DNA from: an uncultured Rikenellaceae bacterium
GTDB lineage: Bacteria; Bacteroidota; Bacteroidia; Bacteroidales; Rikenellaceae
Length of the DNA: 64,000 bases
Reading direction: 5' to 3'
NCBI GenBank assembly: GCA_944321925.1
Contig: CALUND010000016.1
Span: 115,748 to 179,747, forward strand
Within the stretch, counting starts at the first letter, position 1. Every line of letters starts with the position of its first letter. Below the pieces are notes generated by a model, which was given only the letters and a program-made list of their open reading frames with translations, was not told the DNA's origin and did not search any database. The position numbers and the translations under genes are program-made. Below are positions 18,501-27,502 of the stretch, piece by piece.

Positions 18501-18875
18501 GCAACGCAAAACGAGGAGGGGCTTCGTCGTTTCACGGCCGAACTGGAAGACCGTTTCGGTCCGATTCCGCCGCAGGCTGTCGAACTGATCGATGTGGTCC
18601 GTCTCCGGTGGCGTTGCGTCTCGCTCGGATTCGAGCGTGCCAAGGTGAAAAACGGCCTCATGATCCTGCAGTTCGTCGGTGACAGTGCTTCACCGTACTA
18701 TAAAAGCGATCTTTTCCAGGGCATTCTCCGATACATCGGAGAAAAAAAAGAACGATTTGTGCTCCGTCAGAACAATAATAAACTGGCATTGACAGTTAGA
18801 GGTATTAAGAATATCCGTAATGCTTGGGAGACGCTCGAACAGATCGAAAACCAGGTTATAGGGACAAAAGCGTGA
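15537..18875 (+). CDS. mfd: Transcription-repair coupling factor
   Basis: A 1112-residue ATP-dependent DNA translocase that removes RNA polymerase stalled at lesions and recruits UvrA. Residues 1-300 are the UvrB-homology modules; about 415-485 is the CarD-like RNA-polymerase-binding domain (VGDYVVHIDHGVGRFGGL). The superfamily-2 motor follows with Walker A GDVGFGKTE near 574, DEEQ near 674 and motif VI QLRGRVGRSNRKAY near 840. The C-terminal TRCF domain occupies about 930-1060. Length is normal. The stop overlaps the GTG start of coaX by four bases. Confidence 0.96.
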   Translation: MAAGDQILRLFETSRAFRELVDVRSHHRVVALSRLAGSAYAFVAAAALRQLGGIHIFVCEDRDEAAYFCNDLYALVGEERVLFFPTGYKRSARFDREDASGMVQRTAALNAVRSFQDGFLALCTYPDALVEKVADQEEIAACALRLRVGDRQAPEEVAEQLANHGFERVDFVYEPGQYSLRGGILDIFSFSSNRPFRIDYFDDEIASIRIFDISSQLSAEKVEQCEVLPDLKEMQERRVSFASFAGEVSWWLDDPDYMLARIDEVRVKWLSELEDPASIDRLATSAKAFVKETEGRFLYLRKESARRQAEAVVEFSTAPQPKFNKQFELLADHIAENGEKGYVTYLLSENRAQIERLQNIFSSLHRQVDFSSLPLTLHEGFVDSDLKICLYTDHQIFDRYHRYRIRGEIDRDESLTVAELNQLKVGDYVVHIDHGVGRFGGLVKSYENGKGVDAIKLVYRDNDVLLVNVHNLHRIARYKSGDSEPPKIYKLGSGAWQRMKNATKKAVKDIARELIALYAKRKASGGFAFSPDNYLQHELEASFIYEDTPDQQKATELVKKDMESPEPMDRLICGDVGFGKTEVAIRAAFKAVCDSKQVAVLVPTTILSLQHYRTFSERLRGFPVRVEHLNRSKSSKEVKQILEEVASGRIDILIGTHKILGKGVQFKDLGLLIIDEEQKFGVASKEKLRQMSVGVDTLTLTATPIPRTLQFSLMGSRDLSVISTPPANRQPIVTESHVFSEEVVREAIEFELARGGQVYYVHNRVEDIVQVEAMIRGLCPKARTVVVHGQMNAQQIEKLIMDFIYGEYDVLVATTIVENGIDIPNANTIIIDDAQRFGLSDLHQLRGRVGRSNRKAYCYLLSPPDDCLSPDARRRLRAIEEFSDLGSGFNIAMQDLDIRGAGNLFGAEQSGFIADIGFETYQKILSEAVAELRAEGLQGTEQLVEPGREPERVRYVEDCYIETDHDAELPDSYIEQSAEKLRLYRQLDATQNEEGLRRFTAELEDRFGPIPPQAVELIDVVRLRWRCVSLGFERAKVKNGLMILQFVGDSASPYYKSDLFQGILRYIGEKKERFVLRQNNNKLALTVRGIKNIRNAWETLEQIENQVIGTKA

Positions 18876-19615
18876 ACTTAGCGGTCGACATAGGAAATTC
18901 GTTCGCCAAACTGGCTCTCCTGGAGGAGGGGCAGATTGTCGATACGTTTCGTACGGCTCTCGCAGACGAGGCTTTCTTCGCCTCCGTTCTGCGCGATTAT
19001 CCCACGGTCGATCGGGCGATCCTGTTGAGCAGCCGGGGCGATGTGCCCGACGTGGAGCGATGGCTCGCAAAACAGATCCCGCACTTCATCCGTTTCGATG
19101 CGTCTGTGCCGGTTCCCATTCGCAACGGCTATGCAACACCCGAGACCCTCGGTCCCGATCGGTTGGCCGCTGCGGTCGGTGCGAGGAGCATCTATCCCGA
19201 TGCCCCGGTATTCGTGGTCGATTTCGGCACGGCCATCACCCTCGATCTGGTGACCGCAGATGGGGAATATCTCGGAGGAAATATCTCTCCCGGTGTCGCC
19301 ATGCGCTTCCATGCGCTGCATGACCATACCCGAACGTTGCCACTCTGTGAGTTGCCTCAGCACACGGAGACCATCGGACGCAATACCTCGGCCGCCATCG
19401 AGAGCGGCGTGGTGCTCGGAATCGTACGTGAGGTTGAAGGATATATCCGGGAGTTGGAGGAGCGATACAGCGGCCTGAAGATTATTTTTACCGGAGGTGA
19501 TGCGAATTATTTTGCGAAAAGATTAAAAAGTGCGATATTTGCCACTTGTGACCTGGTAGTCTATGGTCTCAACACAATTTTGGAGTATAATGCGAAACTT
19601 TTACAAACGAGGTAG
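18872..19615 (+). CDS. coaX: Type III pantothenate kinase
   Basis: A 247-residue kinase for the first step of coenzyme A synthesis. The ASKHA-fold phosphate loop is LAVDIGNSFAKLAL at the N-terminus; further blocks are GPDRLAAAVGA, FVVDFGTAITLDLV and GGNISPGVAMR. The start is the GTG at 18872, overlapping the mfd stop (GTGA), since homology begins at once (VNLAVDIGN); a frame from an ATG at 18824 would lie inside mfd. Type III kinases are not feedback-inhibited by CoA in characterised members. Confidence 0.93.
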   Translation: MNLAVDIGNSFAKLALLEEGQIVDTFRTALADEAFFASVLRDYPTVDRAILLSSRGDVPDVERWLAKQIPHFIRFDASVPVPIRNGYATPETLGPDRLAAAVGARSIYPDAPVFVVDFGTAITLDLVTADGEYLGGNISPGVAMRFHALHDHTRTLPLCELPQHTETIGRNTSAAIESGVVLGIVREVEGYIRELEERYSGLKIIFTGGDANYFAKRLKSAIFATCDLVVYGLNTILEYNAKLLQTR

Positions 19616-20912
19616 GATCGCGATTCTGTTGGCTCTCTTGTGCCCGCTGGGACTCGTCGCCCAGGAGAGCAGCATCAACACCTATTCCCCGTACTCCTTT
19701 TATGGAGTGGGAAATCTGTTCTCGACGAGTGGAGCGGCCCTCAATTCGATGGGCGGCGCCAGCATAGGGTTTCGCAGTTACATGAAAATCAACGTCAATA
19801 ATCCTGCAGCATACAGCTCGGTGGCGCAGAAAAGTTTCCTATTCGACGTCAGTCTGCGTTGGAACAACGTCTACAGCAAACAGAACAACGGCTCCGGCGG
19901 TTTCTATAAAACAGCCGATAACTCCCTCAACCTGGGCGATATATCGATTCTGTTCCCCCTGGCCAAAAAACTGGGATTCGGATTGACCATCTCGCCGTAC
20001 AGCACGGTGGGCTATCGGACGCAGCGTTACGAAACCAGCGACGACATTATCGCCGATCTCGGAAGCGTCAAATATACCTACTCCGGCGAGGGTGGCATTA
20101 CGCAACTCAAAATGGGCGTGGGATGGGAGCCATTCCCCCGGGTCTCGATCGGCGCGGAACTTATCTACCTGCGTGGAAACATCGATCGCTACTACGATGC
20201 GAAGATAACGGCCATCACCGGTGCAGGTAACTTTAACAGCCTGTCGGCCAGTACGAATGAGAAAGTCTCGCGTGTTTTTGCCAATTTCGGTGCACAGGTC
20301 AATGCGATCACTACCGATAAGACACGTCTTACGATCGGCGCCACCTATCGTCTGGGTGGAAAACTGCGGGCCGATGTGACCGATTATATCCCTTCGAACA
20401 ACGTTTACGGAGATACGGTCCGTTTCGACAAGCCGACCTCCAACATCACGTTGCCCTCAACCATCGGCGTGGGTATTTTCCTGCACCGTCCGGTCTACAG
20501 CATCGGGTTCGATTACATCTATCAGGATTGGGCCGCACACAATAGTTACGATGCCCGGAATCAGGTGGGCTTCCGCAATACCCACACCTTCAAACTCGGC
20601 GCTCAGTTTACGCCCAGCCGTTACGATGTGCGTAACTTCCTGAAACGGTTTACTTACCGAATCGGGTTGCGCTACAGCGATTATTACATGACCTTCCGCG
20701 GCGAAAAACTGGCGGAAAAGGCCGTGACATTCGGTGTGGAGATTCCTTTCGGCATGACAGCCGTCTCGAATCTCAATATCGGTCTCGAGGTCGGTAATAT
20801 GGGAACCCTCCGCAACGGATTGGTACGCGAACGTTTCGTGCGACTCAATCTGGGCGTAACACTGTTTGGCGGCGATCATGATTATTGGTTTGTGAAATAT
20901 AAATACGATTAG
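19590..20912 (+). CDS. Outer-membrane beta-barrel protein of unknown function
   Basis: A 440-residue protein with a signal peptide (MRNFYKRGRIAILLALL, cleavage after LVAQ), then alternating amphipathic strands with many Tyr, Gly and aromatic residues (TYSPYSFYGVGNLF, GFGLTISPYSTVGYRT, ITLPSTIGVGIFLHRPV). It resembles FadL/PorV-like barrels, but no specific family is assigned. The start ATG lies 26 bases inside coaX; the signal peptide requires it, so the overlap is real. A promoter for the next gene sits over its last bases. Probably part of an envelope gene series down to the PpiD-like protein. Confidence 0.8.
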   Translation: MRNFYKRGRIAILLALLCPLGLVAQESSINTYSPYSFYGVGNLFSTSGAALNSMGGASIGFRSYMKINVNNPAAYSSVAQKSFLFDVSLRWNNVYSKQNNGSGGFYKTADNSLNLGDISILFPLAKKLGFGLTISPYSTVGYRTQRYETSDDIIADLGSVKYTYSGEGGITQLKMGVGWEPFPRVSIGAELIYLRGNIDRYYDAKITAITGAGNFNSLSASTNEKVSRVFANFGAQVNAITTDKTRLTIGATYRLGGKLRADVTDYIPSNNVYGDTVRFDKPTSNITLPSTIGVGIFLHRPVYSIGFDYIYQDWAAHNSYDARNQVGFRNTHTFKLGAQFTPSRYDVRNFLKRFTYRIGLRYSDYYMTFRGEKLAEKAVTFGVEIPFGMTAVSNLNIGLEVGNMGTLRNGLVRERFVRLNLGVTLFGGDHDYWFVKYKYD

Positions 20913-20920
20913 TAGCTTTG
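20889..20920 (+). promoter_or_regulatory. Promoter of the TPR-protein gene
   Basis: TTTG (20889-20892), exactly 20 bases, TAGCTTTG (20913-20920). It spans the stop codon of the upstream gene and gives a leader of about 50 bases. Confidence 0.75.
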
Positions 20921-20975
20921 CAAACGTTATATATACAAAAACAGAAAACAACAAAAGCCTAAAGTATAGTAGAAC

Positions 20976-22307
20976 ATGAAACGAATTTCCTTCCGATCGG
21001 TATTGATGACCTCCATCGCTCTTTTGGGATCTTTGTCCGTATCCGCTCAGGCCTATCTGTCGGATCCTCGTTATGGCGACACTCCTGAAGAACGAGAGAA
21101 AAATGTCCTTACGCTCAATTTCTTCAACGATGCCTGCAATGCGAGAAATTACGACCAGGCTGCCGTCTATCTGAAACAGTTGCTTTCGGCAAGCCCCAAA
21201 GCATCGGTCAATATGTATATTCGGGGTGCGACGATTTACAAAAATCGTATCGCCGCTGCGGAAACAGAGGAGGCAAAGAAGGTTGCCATCGACTCGCTGA
21301 TGTTGATCTATGATTTGCGTGCAGAGAATTTCGGTACAATGTCCGGCAAGGGCGAAGATTACATCCGCCAGATGAAGGTTCGTGATTATCGCCAGTATAT
21401 GCCTCACGACCGGGATGGCATTCGCAAATTATTCAAGGAGGCAGTCGATGTGACCGGCTACGATAAGTTGCCGAGCGATTTCGCCCTGCTCTATTTCAAT
21501 GACCTGGTAGATGACTACAAGTCCGATGCGATCGAAGCCGACCTGCTGCTCGATGAGTATGACAAGTTGTCGCCGGTGTTCGCACAGGCTCCTCAGGACC
21601 AGCAAGACTCTTTCAATGCACTGTTCGTATCCAGCGGTGCTGCCGATTGCGATAAGCTCGATGCCATGTACGGTCCGAAATTCGCAGAGAATCCCAATGA
21701 TGCCGATCTGATTGCAAGAGCCTACAACATGATGAGCCGGGCCGATTGCAAAAGCGATCTCTATCTGCAGATTGCCGAAGCATACTACGCTCAGAACCCC
21801 TCGTCGGCGGTAGCAATCCGTTTGGCTACGATTTTCGAAAGCAAGAAAGAGTATGCCGATGCGCTGAAATACTTGAACGAAACGCTCGCAAAGGAGACCG
21901 ATCCGATCGAGAAATCCAATCTCTATATCCGGATTGCAGCCTCCGAAATCGGATCGGGCAGAGCACAGGCCGCCGCTCAGGCTGCCAAACAGGCTGCACA
22001 GCTCAATCCCGAAAGCGGTATCGCCTACATTTTCTTGGCACAGGCTTACGGCGTGGGAGCCTCCTCTTGCCCCGGATTCCAAGGACAGGCCGTTTATTGG
22101 CTGGTGTGCGATGTGCTGCAGAAAGCCCGCGAGTTGCTGGCTGACGACCCGAACCAGGTGGCCAGCGTAGACAGCCAGTTGGCTTCTTATCGTGCCGGAT
22201 TCCCTTCGGTGGAGGATTGCTTCTTCAACGGTGCGGAAGAGGGTAGCAGCTATACCGTAAATTGCGGTTGGATCAGCGGTACGACTACGGTACGTCCGCG
22301 CAGGTAA
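20976..22307 (+). CDS. Secreted tetratricopeptide-repeat protein
   Basis: A 443-residue protein with a cleavable signal peptide (ending SLSVSAQA) and helical repeats. TPR-like signatures include the Ala/Leu-rich units around YADALKYLNETLAKETD and AQAAAQAAKQAAQLNPESGIAYIFLAQAYG (split here across helices). The C-terminus is a Gly/Ser/Cys-containing tail (GCGWISG-like) of unknown role. TPR proteins of this place in Bacteroidales are periplasmic or outer-membrane assembly scaffolds; the specific partner is unknown. It lies 40 bases ahead of an LptC-like gene. Confidence 0.82.
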   Translation: MKRISFRSVLMTSIALLGSLSVSAQAYLSDPRYGDTPEEREKNVLTLNFFNDACNARNYDQAAVYLKQLLSASPKASVNMYIRGATIYKNRIAAAETEEAKKVAIDSLMLIYDLRAENFGTMSGKGEDYIRQMKVRDYRQYMPHDRDGIRKLFKEAVDVTGYDKLPSDFALLYFNDLVDDYKSDAIEADLLLDEYDKLSPVFAQAPQDQQDSFNALFVSSGAADCDKLDAMYGPKFAENPNDADLIARAYNMMSRADCKSDLYLQIAEAYYAQNPSSAVAIRLATIFESKKEYADALKYLNETLAKETDPIEKSNLYIRIAASEIGSGRAQAAAQAAKQAAQLNPESGIAYIFLAQAYGVGASSCPGFQGQAVYWLVCDVLQKARELLADDPNQVASVDSQLASYRAGFPSVEDCFFNGAEEGSSYTVNCGWISGTTTVRPRR

Positions 22308-22347
22308 TCCCTTGCGGAATATCTCTGTGAACGCTTCGTTCCTAAAG

Positions 22348-22986
22348 ATGAAATATCGGGTAGCACTTCTCGGATTGGGAAGTGCTATCTTGCTTATCTC
22401 CTGCGAGAAAAAAACGACTCTCCGGCAAATCGATGAGGAGACGCTCATGACGCAACAGAGCGATACGCTCGTGATCATCTCTTCGGAAAATGGTAAAAAG
22501 GCCTATCGATTCTCCACGCCCCTCATGGAGCGTTACGAGTTGGCGCGCGAACCCTATATGGAGTTTCGCAAAGGGGTTGAGATTGAGACCTACGACGACT
22601 CGACCGGAGCCGTCAAGTCAACATTGGTCTCCGATTATGCCATCTATTTCGAGAAACGCGACCTGTGGGAGGCAAAAGGAAATGTGGTGGCGACCAACGA
22701 TCAGAACCAGACCCTCTATACCCAGCAACTGTTCTGGAATCGGATCACGAAACGGGTCTATTCCAACGTCGACTCCAAGATCGTGCAGGGTCGGGATGTG
22801 TTTATCGGGGAGGGTTTCGAATCCGACGATGAGTTCAAGGAGTGGTCTTTCCGTAAATTTACCGGCAAGCTGACTGTCGATACGGAACAGACCCGGCCGG
22901 CCGACTCCTCATCGGTGGCGTCGAATCCGCCCTCTGCGGCAGCGGATTCTTTGTCGGGAGGGGATCGGACAGCCGACCCGGAATAA
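22348..22986 (+). CDS. lptC: LptC-like lipopolysaccharide-export lipoprotein
   Basis: A 212-residue protein with a lipoprotein-type signal (GSAILLISCEKK) and an LptC/OstA-like beta-jellyroll: VIISSENGKKAYRFSTPLMER, GVEIETYDDS, LVSDYAIYFEKRDLWEAKGNVV, RVYSNVDSKIVQG. LptC bridges the inner-membrane LptBFG transporter to LptA. The C-terminal 30 residues are Ser/Ala/Pro-rich and appear disordered. The ATG at 22348 is preferred to a TTG at 22312. The presence of this gene between TPR and CorC-like genes is the usual Bacteroidales order as far as I recall. Confidence 0.78.
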   Translation: MKYRVALLGLGSAILLISCEKKTTLRQIDEETLMTQQSDTLVIISSENGKKAYRFSTPLMERYELAREPYMEFRKGVEIETYDDSTGAVKSTLVSDYAIYFEKRDLWEAKGNVVATNDQNQTLYTQQLFWNRITKRVYSNVDSKIVQGRDVFIGEGFESDDEFKEWSFRKFTGKLTVDTEQTRPADSSSVASNPPSAAADSLSGGDRTADPE

Positions 22987-23006
22987 AAAATGAACAGATA
23001 GCGTAA

Positions 23007-24236
23007 ATGGGAACCGTTTGCATAGCGATCGTTATCATGTTGTTGCTCTCCGCCTTCTTCTCGGGGATGGAGACAGCATTTATCAGTTCGAACAAACTTC
23101 GTCTGGAGATCGATCGCAAACAGAGCCCCGTTTTTTCCCGTATCGCCGGCATCTTCATTCATCACAGCAAACAGTATATCACGACGATCTTGGTGGGCAA
23201 CAACATTGCACTGGTTGTCTACTCGTTGTTCATGTCGCAACTCTATTTCAGCCTGTTCGGTCAGGGATCGATTCTGGTTGAGACATTGATCGCTACGGTT
23301 ATCATTATCTTCGTCGCCGAGTTTTTGCCCAAGGCGATTGTCCGGAGAAATCCCAATTTCTATTTCCGGACCTTCGCTTTCCCGGTATTTTTCTTCTATG
23401 TGTTGCTCTATCCGATAGCCAAACTGACCACGTGGCTCTCCATCGGTTTGATTCGACTGTTCGGACATCGGCAACAGTCGCAGCCTGTCGTGATGTTCGA
23501 CCGCAACGATCTGGCCCACCTGGTCGAAGAGCGAGGAGAGACGGAGGAGACGGAACATGAGATGAAACTTTTCCAGAATGCCCTCGATTTCCCCGATTTG
23601 CGGGTTCGCGACTGCATGGTCCCGCGTGTGGATATCGAGGCGATCGATCTGCATACACCGGTCGAAACACTGACAGACAGGTTCATAGAGAGCCAGTATT
23701 CGCGCATTTTCGTTTGGGAGGAGTCGATCGACAACATTATCGGTTATGTCAATATCAAGAGTCTGTTCCGACATCCGAAAAGTGTCGCAGAAATCTTGAT
23801 GAAGGTCGATTTCGTCCCGGAAACCATGCCGGCGCAGCAGCTGCTCACAACCTTCATCAAACAGCGCAGTTCGGTTGCCGTGGTGATCGATGAATTCGGC
23901 GGTACGGCCGGTATCGTGTCGCTCGAGGACATCCTGGAGGAGATATTCGGCGAGATCGAGGATGAGCACGATTCGCAGGACGAGGTCGAAAAGGTGTTGA
24001 GCGAAGGAGAGTATCTCTTTTCGGCCCGTCTGGAGGTGAAGTATCTGAATGAGAAGTACGATCTGGGCATCGAAGAGAGCGAAGATTACGACACGTTGGC
24101 CGGTTACATCATCTGTCACGCCGAGGATATCCCTTCGGTGGGAGAGACCATTCGTATCGGACGCCATGAGATACGGATCATGAAAACCACCTCTTCCCGG
24201 GTGGAATTGGTCCGTGTAAAAGTGAGTGAGGGATAA
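23007..24236 (+). CDS. CNNM/CorC (hemolysin C) family transporter-associated protein
   Basis: A 409-residue inner-membrane protein. Residues 1-150 are the DUF21/CNNM domain with about four membrane segments (LLLSAFFSGMETAFISSNKLR at the start). A CBS pair follows (VRDCMVPRVDIEAID; VVIDEFGGTAGIVSLEDILEEIFGEI, shown in pieces), then the C-terminal CorC_HlyC domain. Members affect Mg/Co homeostasis; in gliding Flavobacteria a paralogue is called GldE. Function here is inferred only at family level. Confidence 0.9.
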   Translation: MGTVCIAIVIMLLLSAFFSGMETAFISSNKLRLEIDRKQSPVFSRIAGIFIHHSKQYITTILVGNNIALVVYSLFMSQLYFSLFGQGSILVETLIATVIIIFVAEFLPKAIVRRNPNFYFRTFAFPVFFFYVLLYPIAKLTTWLSIGLIRLFGHRQQSQPVVMFDRNDLAHLVEERGETEETEHEMKLFQNALDFPDLRVRDCMVPRVDIEAIDLHTPVETLTDRFIESQYSRIFVWEESIDNIIGYVNIKSLFRHPKSVAEILMKVDFVPETMPAQQLLTTFIKQRSSVAVVIDEFGGTAGIVSLEDILEEIFGEIEDEHDSQDEVEKVLSEGEYLFSARLEVKYLNEKYDLGIEESEDYDTLAGYIICHAEDIPSVGETIRIGRHEIRIMKTTSSRVELVRVKVSEG

Positions 24237-24274
24237 TTTATTCGGACACAAGCGAAACTATTCTATAAAATTAC

Positions 24275-24282
24275 TATATTTG
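24275..24282 (+). promoter_or_regulatory. Likely -7 element of the PpiD-like gene
   Basis: TATATTTG, 74 bases before the start codon. No convincing TTG is seen 19-21 bases upstream. Confidence 0.5.
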
Positions 24283-24355
24283 TTCCCTGTTTCGAAAAGT
24301 CGGATCGGACTGGTCCGCTAAACGAGCGAAAAATTATTAAACGAACGATTTATAT

Positions 24356-26392
24356 ATGGCAACTTTAAACACGCTCAGGACACGAGGCGGCATCATCGTG
24401 TCGGTGGTCATCGGTATCGCCTTGTTGGCATTCCTGTTGGGCGACCTCACCTCTGCTCAGGGGCTCATGAACTCGAAAAAAATGCGGGTGGGGACGATTA
24501 ACGGAGAGAATATCGGCTACATCGAATACCTCAATCAGACGGATGAAGTGACCAATGTCATCCAGTCCATGTATGGTCGCAGCGGACTTTCGTCGGAGGA
24601 GACCGATCAGATCCGCCAAATGGTCTGGGAAACCATGGTGCTGGATTACGCCTATAAACCCGGTTTTGAAAAAATGGGTCTCGAAGTGGGTGAGGATGAA
24701 CAGATCGATATGGTGAACGGCGAATATGTATCGGCCGTGATTCAGCAGACTTTTGTCAATCCGGAGACCGGAATGTATGATCCGCAGTTGTTGAAAAATT
24801 TCGTTGCAGGGCTGGATGGCTCCGACCCGGTGCGCGAATCCATATGGAGCTATCTCAAACAGCAGATGGTCACTCAGCGAATCATGGACAAGTATCTCGC
24901 GTTGGTGACCGCCGGCGTCTATGTGAACGATCTGCAGGTCGATCAAGCAATCCAGGCTACCGATTTGAGCTACGGTGCAATGTATGCAAAATTGGGCTAC
25001 GGAGCTGTTGCTGACTCGCTGGTATCGATCAGCAAGTCCGATATCCGGAAGTTCTACGATGCGAACAAAGAGATGTTCCGTCAGAAAGCCTCCCGCGAAA
25101 TAGAGTATGTAGTATTCGATCTGCTTCCTTCCGAAGAGGATTATGCTGCTGCTGAAAAATACATCGGTGAGATTGCCGAAGAGTTCCGTACAGCGGAGAA
25201 TCCGATGCAATACGCTACGCTCAATTCCCAGTCGCAAACGGATACACGCTATTATAAAGAGTCCGAGTTGCCTGTCGAAATGGCCGCGATCGCTTTCGGG
25301 TCGAAAAAAGGAGAGATGTATGGGCCGGTACTGGCCGGTGATGTCTACACGTTGGCACGTGTGGCCGATGTGAAGCCGATGCCCGATACGGTCGGTGCAC
25401 GTCATATCCTGTTGCCAATCACTGACGAACTGCAGGCCGACAGCATCGTAAAGGCGTTGAAGGGTGGGGCCGATTTCGGAACCCTGGCCGCTGCCTATTC
25501 GCTCGATCCGCGTTACGATTTGGGCCACTTCGCTCCGGAAATGATGGTGGCTCCTTTCGGAGAGACCGTGGCGGCACACAAACCGGGTGATATCTTTACG
25601 GTGGAGACCCAGTTCGGATTGCATGTGGTGGAAGCGACCTATGTGGCTCCCAAGGAGAATAAAGCCCAGATCGCTACGATCGTCTACAATGTCGAACCGA
25701 GCGATTATACCCAACAGGAAGTTTATGGCAGAGCGCGCGACTTCCTTGCAAAGGCGGGTAAAACTTATGAAAGTTTCGACAACGCCATTGCCGAGTCGGG
25801 CTTGGCACGTCGTTCGGCCGTTATTGCTCCTCAGGATAAAAATGTACAAGGTCTCACCAATTCGCGGGAACTGGTGCGTTGGAGCTATACGAATGATCAA
25901 GGAGCGGTTTCTTCCATTCTGGATATCGATGGCAATTACGTGGTCGCTGCCTTGACGAAAGAGCAGGAAGAGGGAATTGCTCCGCTCGAAGCGGTTGCTG
26001 CGCAGATCGAGACCCGTTTGCTCAACCAGAAGAAGGCTGACATACTGATGGCTCGCTTGGATGGCAAAACCCTCGCTGAAGCAGAGGCCGAAGGAGCTAC
26101 GAAAGGTGTAGTGAGCGATGTGCAGTTCGGTTCGTTCTTTGTTCCGGAACTCGGTGTCGAGCCGAGGTTGATTGGCGCTATCTGCAGCGGAACCGGTATG
26201 AAAAAACCGGTAAAAGGTGTTTCCGGAGTTTTCCTGGTTGATGTAACCGGCGAAGAGAAGACCGGTGAAGCAACGGCAGAGAGCGAGAGAGTACGTCTTG
26301 AAGCAATGTCCACTACTTATCTGCCTCAGCGCGTTTCGCAGGCGCTTGAAGAGGAGAGCGAGATCATCGACAACCGGGTGAAGTTCTTCTAA
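24356..26392 (+). CDS. PpiD/SurA-like periplasmic peptidyl-prolyl isomerase
   Basis: A 678-residue membrane-anchored foldase. The N-terminus is a single membrane anchor (GGIIVSVVIGIALLAFLLGD) followed by a SurA-like N-domain. A parvulin domain is seen around residues 345-425 (GARHILLPI, then ADFGTLAAAYSLDPRYDLGHFAPEMM, split). A second, degenerate repeat and a helical C-terminus follow. It is expected to help fold outer-membrane proteins. It has its own promoter and a strong terminator behind. Confidence 0.9.
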   Translation: MATLNTLRTRGGIIVSVVIGIALLAFLLGDLTSAQGLMNSKKMRVGTINGENIGYIEYLNQTDEVTNVIQSMYGRSGLSSEETDQIRQMVWETMVLDYAYKPGFEKMGLEVGEDEQIDMVNGEYVSAVIQQTFVNPETGMYDPQLLKNFVAGLDGSDPVRESIWSYLKQQMVTQRIMDKYLALVTAGVYVNDLQVDQAIQATDLSYGAMYAKLGYGAVADSLVSISKSDIRKFYDANKEMFRQKASREIEYVVFDLLPSEEDYAAAEKYIGEIAEEFRTAENPMQYATLNSQSQTDTRYYKESELPVEMAAIAFGSKKGEMYGPVLAGDVYTLARVADVKPMPDTVGARHILLPITDELQADSIVKALKGGADFGTLAAAYSLDPRYDLGHFAPEMMVAPFGETVAAHKPGDIFTVETQFGLHVVEATYVAPKENKAQIATIVYNVEPSDYTQQEVYGRARDFLAKAGKTYESFDNAIAESGLARRSAVIAPQDKNVQGLTNSRELVRWSYTNDQGAVSSILDIDGNYVVAALTKEQEEGIAPLEAVAAQIETRLLNQKKADILMARLDGKTLAEAEAEGATKGVVSDVQFGSFFVPELGVEPRLIGAICSGTGMKKPVKGVSGVFLVDVTGEEKTGEATAESERVRLEAMSTTYLPQRVSQALEEESEIIDNRVKFF

Positions 26393-26446
26393 TCGCCCGT
26401 TAATCTTTGAGGCTACAGGCAATCCGGTTCCGGATGCCTTTCAAAT

Positions 26447-26482
26447 AGAACAGGTCGAAAACTCGACCTGTTCTGCTTTTTT
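26447..26482 (+). terminator. Intrinsic terminator after the PpiD-like gene
   Basis: AGAACAGGTCGA (26447-26458), loop of 4, TCGACCTGTTCT (26463-26474), then GCTTTTTTA. Confidence 0.92.
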
Positions 26483-26797
26483 ATGGATTCGTGAGAGGGT
26501 GGGGAAAGCTGTGCTTTATTTTCTGTTGCGTCCGGTCTGTCCCCTTATTCGCTTGGTGGAATATTGGCGAAAATAGGTCTGTTTTCGATTGATTCTGTCC
26601 AAAGGGATTGCCCCTTTCATGGGGATACTGTTTCTACTTTCTTTCAGCTTAAACTTGTGCCCTCTCTTTTGGGGTTCCGCTTCCCGATGGCATGGAGACG
26701 GTTTGGAAACTCATTTTTCCAACCCGAATATCTCAGCAGTCTTTTGCATCTCTTGCGAGACGTTGCCTTGTATCGCCACGGTCAAATGGTGTTGGTA
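26483..26797. other. Intergenic stretch with no recognised content
   Basis: About 315 bases between converging genes. The open frames here continue as antisense of the DUF2807 gene and look unlike protein. I see small inverted repeats but no gene. Confidence 0.5.
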
Positions 26798-27502
26798 TCA
26801 GCGTTGAACGGTTTCCGATCCTCCGCTGTTGTTGACATTCAGGATGGACGGGTTGCCTTTGTAGTAGATTTTCGATCCGCCGGAGTTCTCGCCAGTGAGC
26901 GATTCCGATGCGGTTATCTCAAGATGACTGCCGCCAGATACAAGAACTTCCGCAATTTGTGTCGGGAAGTCGTATCCATAATACTGCGAACCTCCGGAGC
27001 AATCTATCACGATACGGTTGCATTGTCCCTTGCAAAGGATTTGCGAACCTCCGGAACAATTGATCGTTGCCTTTTCGCAAGAGCAATCGATCTTGGCTTT
27101 TGATCCTCCCGAAAGGGTGAATTTCACCTCGGAAAGGGATTGTCGGTTGGGCATATTTATTTGGCTGCCTCCGGATGCGGTAAAATCGTTGTACGGAATG
27201 GGTGAGACCCATATGGTTACCTTGAGATTCTTGAAACGACGGGCACTTATGTCAAACAAGAGTCGGCCGTGATTGGCTTCGGTGGCGACGTATGGCTGGA
27301 TATTGCCGTGTGTGGAGATAATGGCCTGGCCAACAGGTATTTCGTCGTTGAATTCGAGTCGGATCCCGTCGGCAATCTCGATCCGGTTGATGTCGGCAGG
27401 AATTTCGATGCTTCGTTCGACGATCTCTCCTTCCGGTTCGAGGTAATCGGTACAGGCAGTCATGGTTAGTGTTCCGAAAAAGAGAAGCAGGTAGTAAATC
27501 AT
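26798..27502 (-). CDS. DUF2807 (GIN-domain) adhesin-like lipoprotein
   Basis: A 234-residue protein with a short lipoprotein signal (GTLTMTACTDY, Cys17). The rest is a regular series of short beta-strand repeats ending in SGGS or CSGGSQ (ASGGSQINM, LSGGSKAKI, CSGGSQILC, CSGGSQYYG, VSGGSHLEI, NSGGSKIYY, NSGGSETVQ), the hallmark of the DUF2807 head-GIN domain, predicted to form a right-handed beta-helix. Cys residues recur inside the repeats (CSCEKATINC), which may form disulfides. Role unknown; often called a putative auto-transporter adhesin. Confidence 0.88.
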   Translation of the reverse strand: MIYYLLLFFGTLTMTACTDYLEPEGEIVERSIEIPADINRIEIADGIRLEFNDEIPVGQAIISTHGNIQPYVATEANHGRLLFDISARRFKNLKVTIWVSPIPYNDFTASGGSQINMPNRQSLSEVKFTLSGGSKAKIDCSCEKATINCSGGSQILCKGQCNRIVIDCSGGSQYYGYDFPTQIAEVLVSGGSHLEITASESLTGENSGGSKIYYKGNPSILNVNNSGGSETVQR

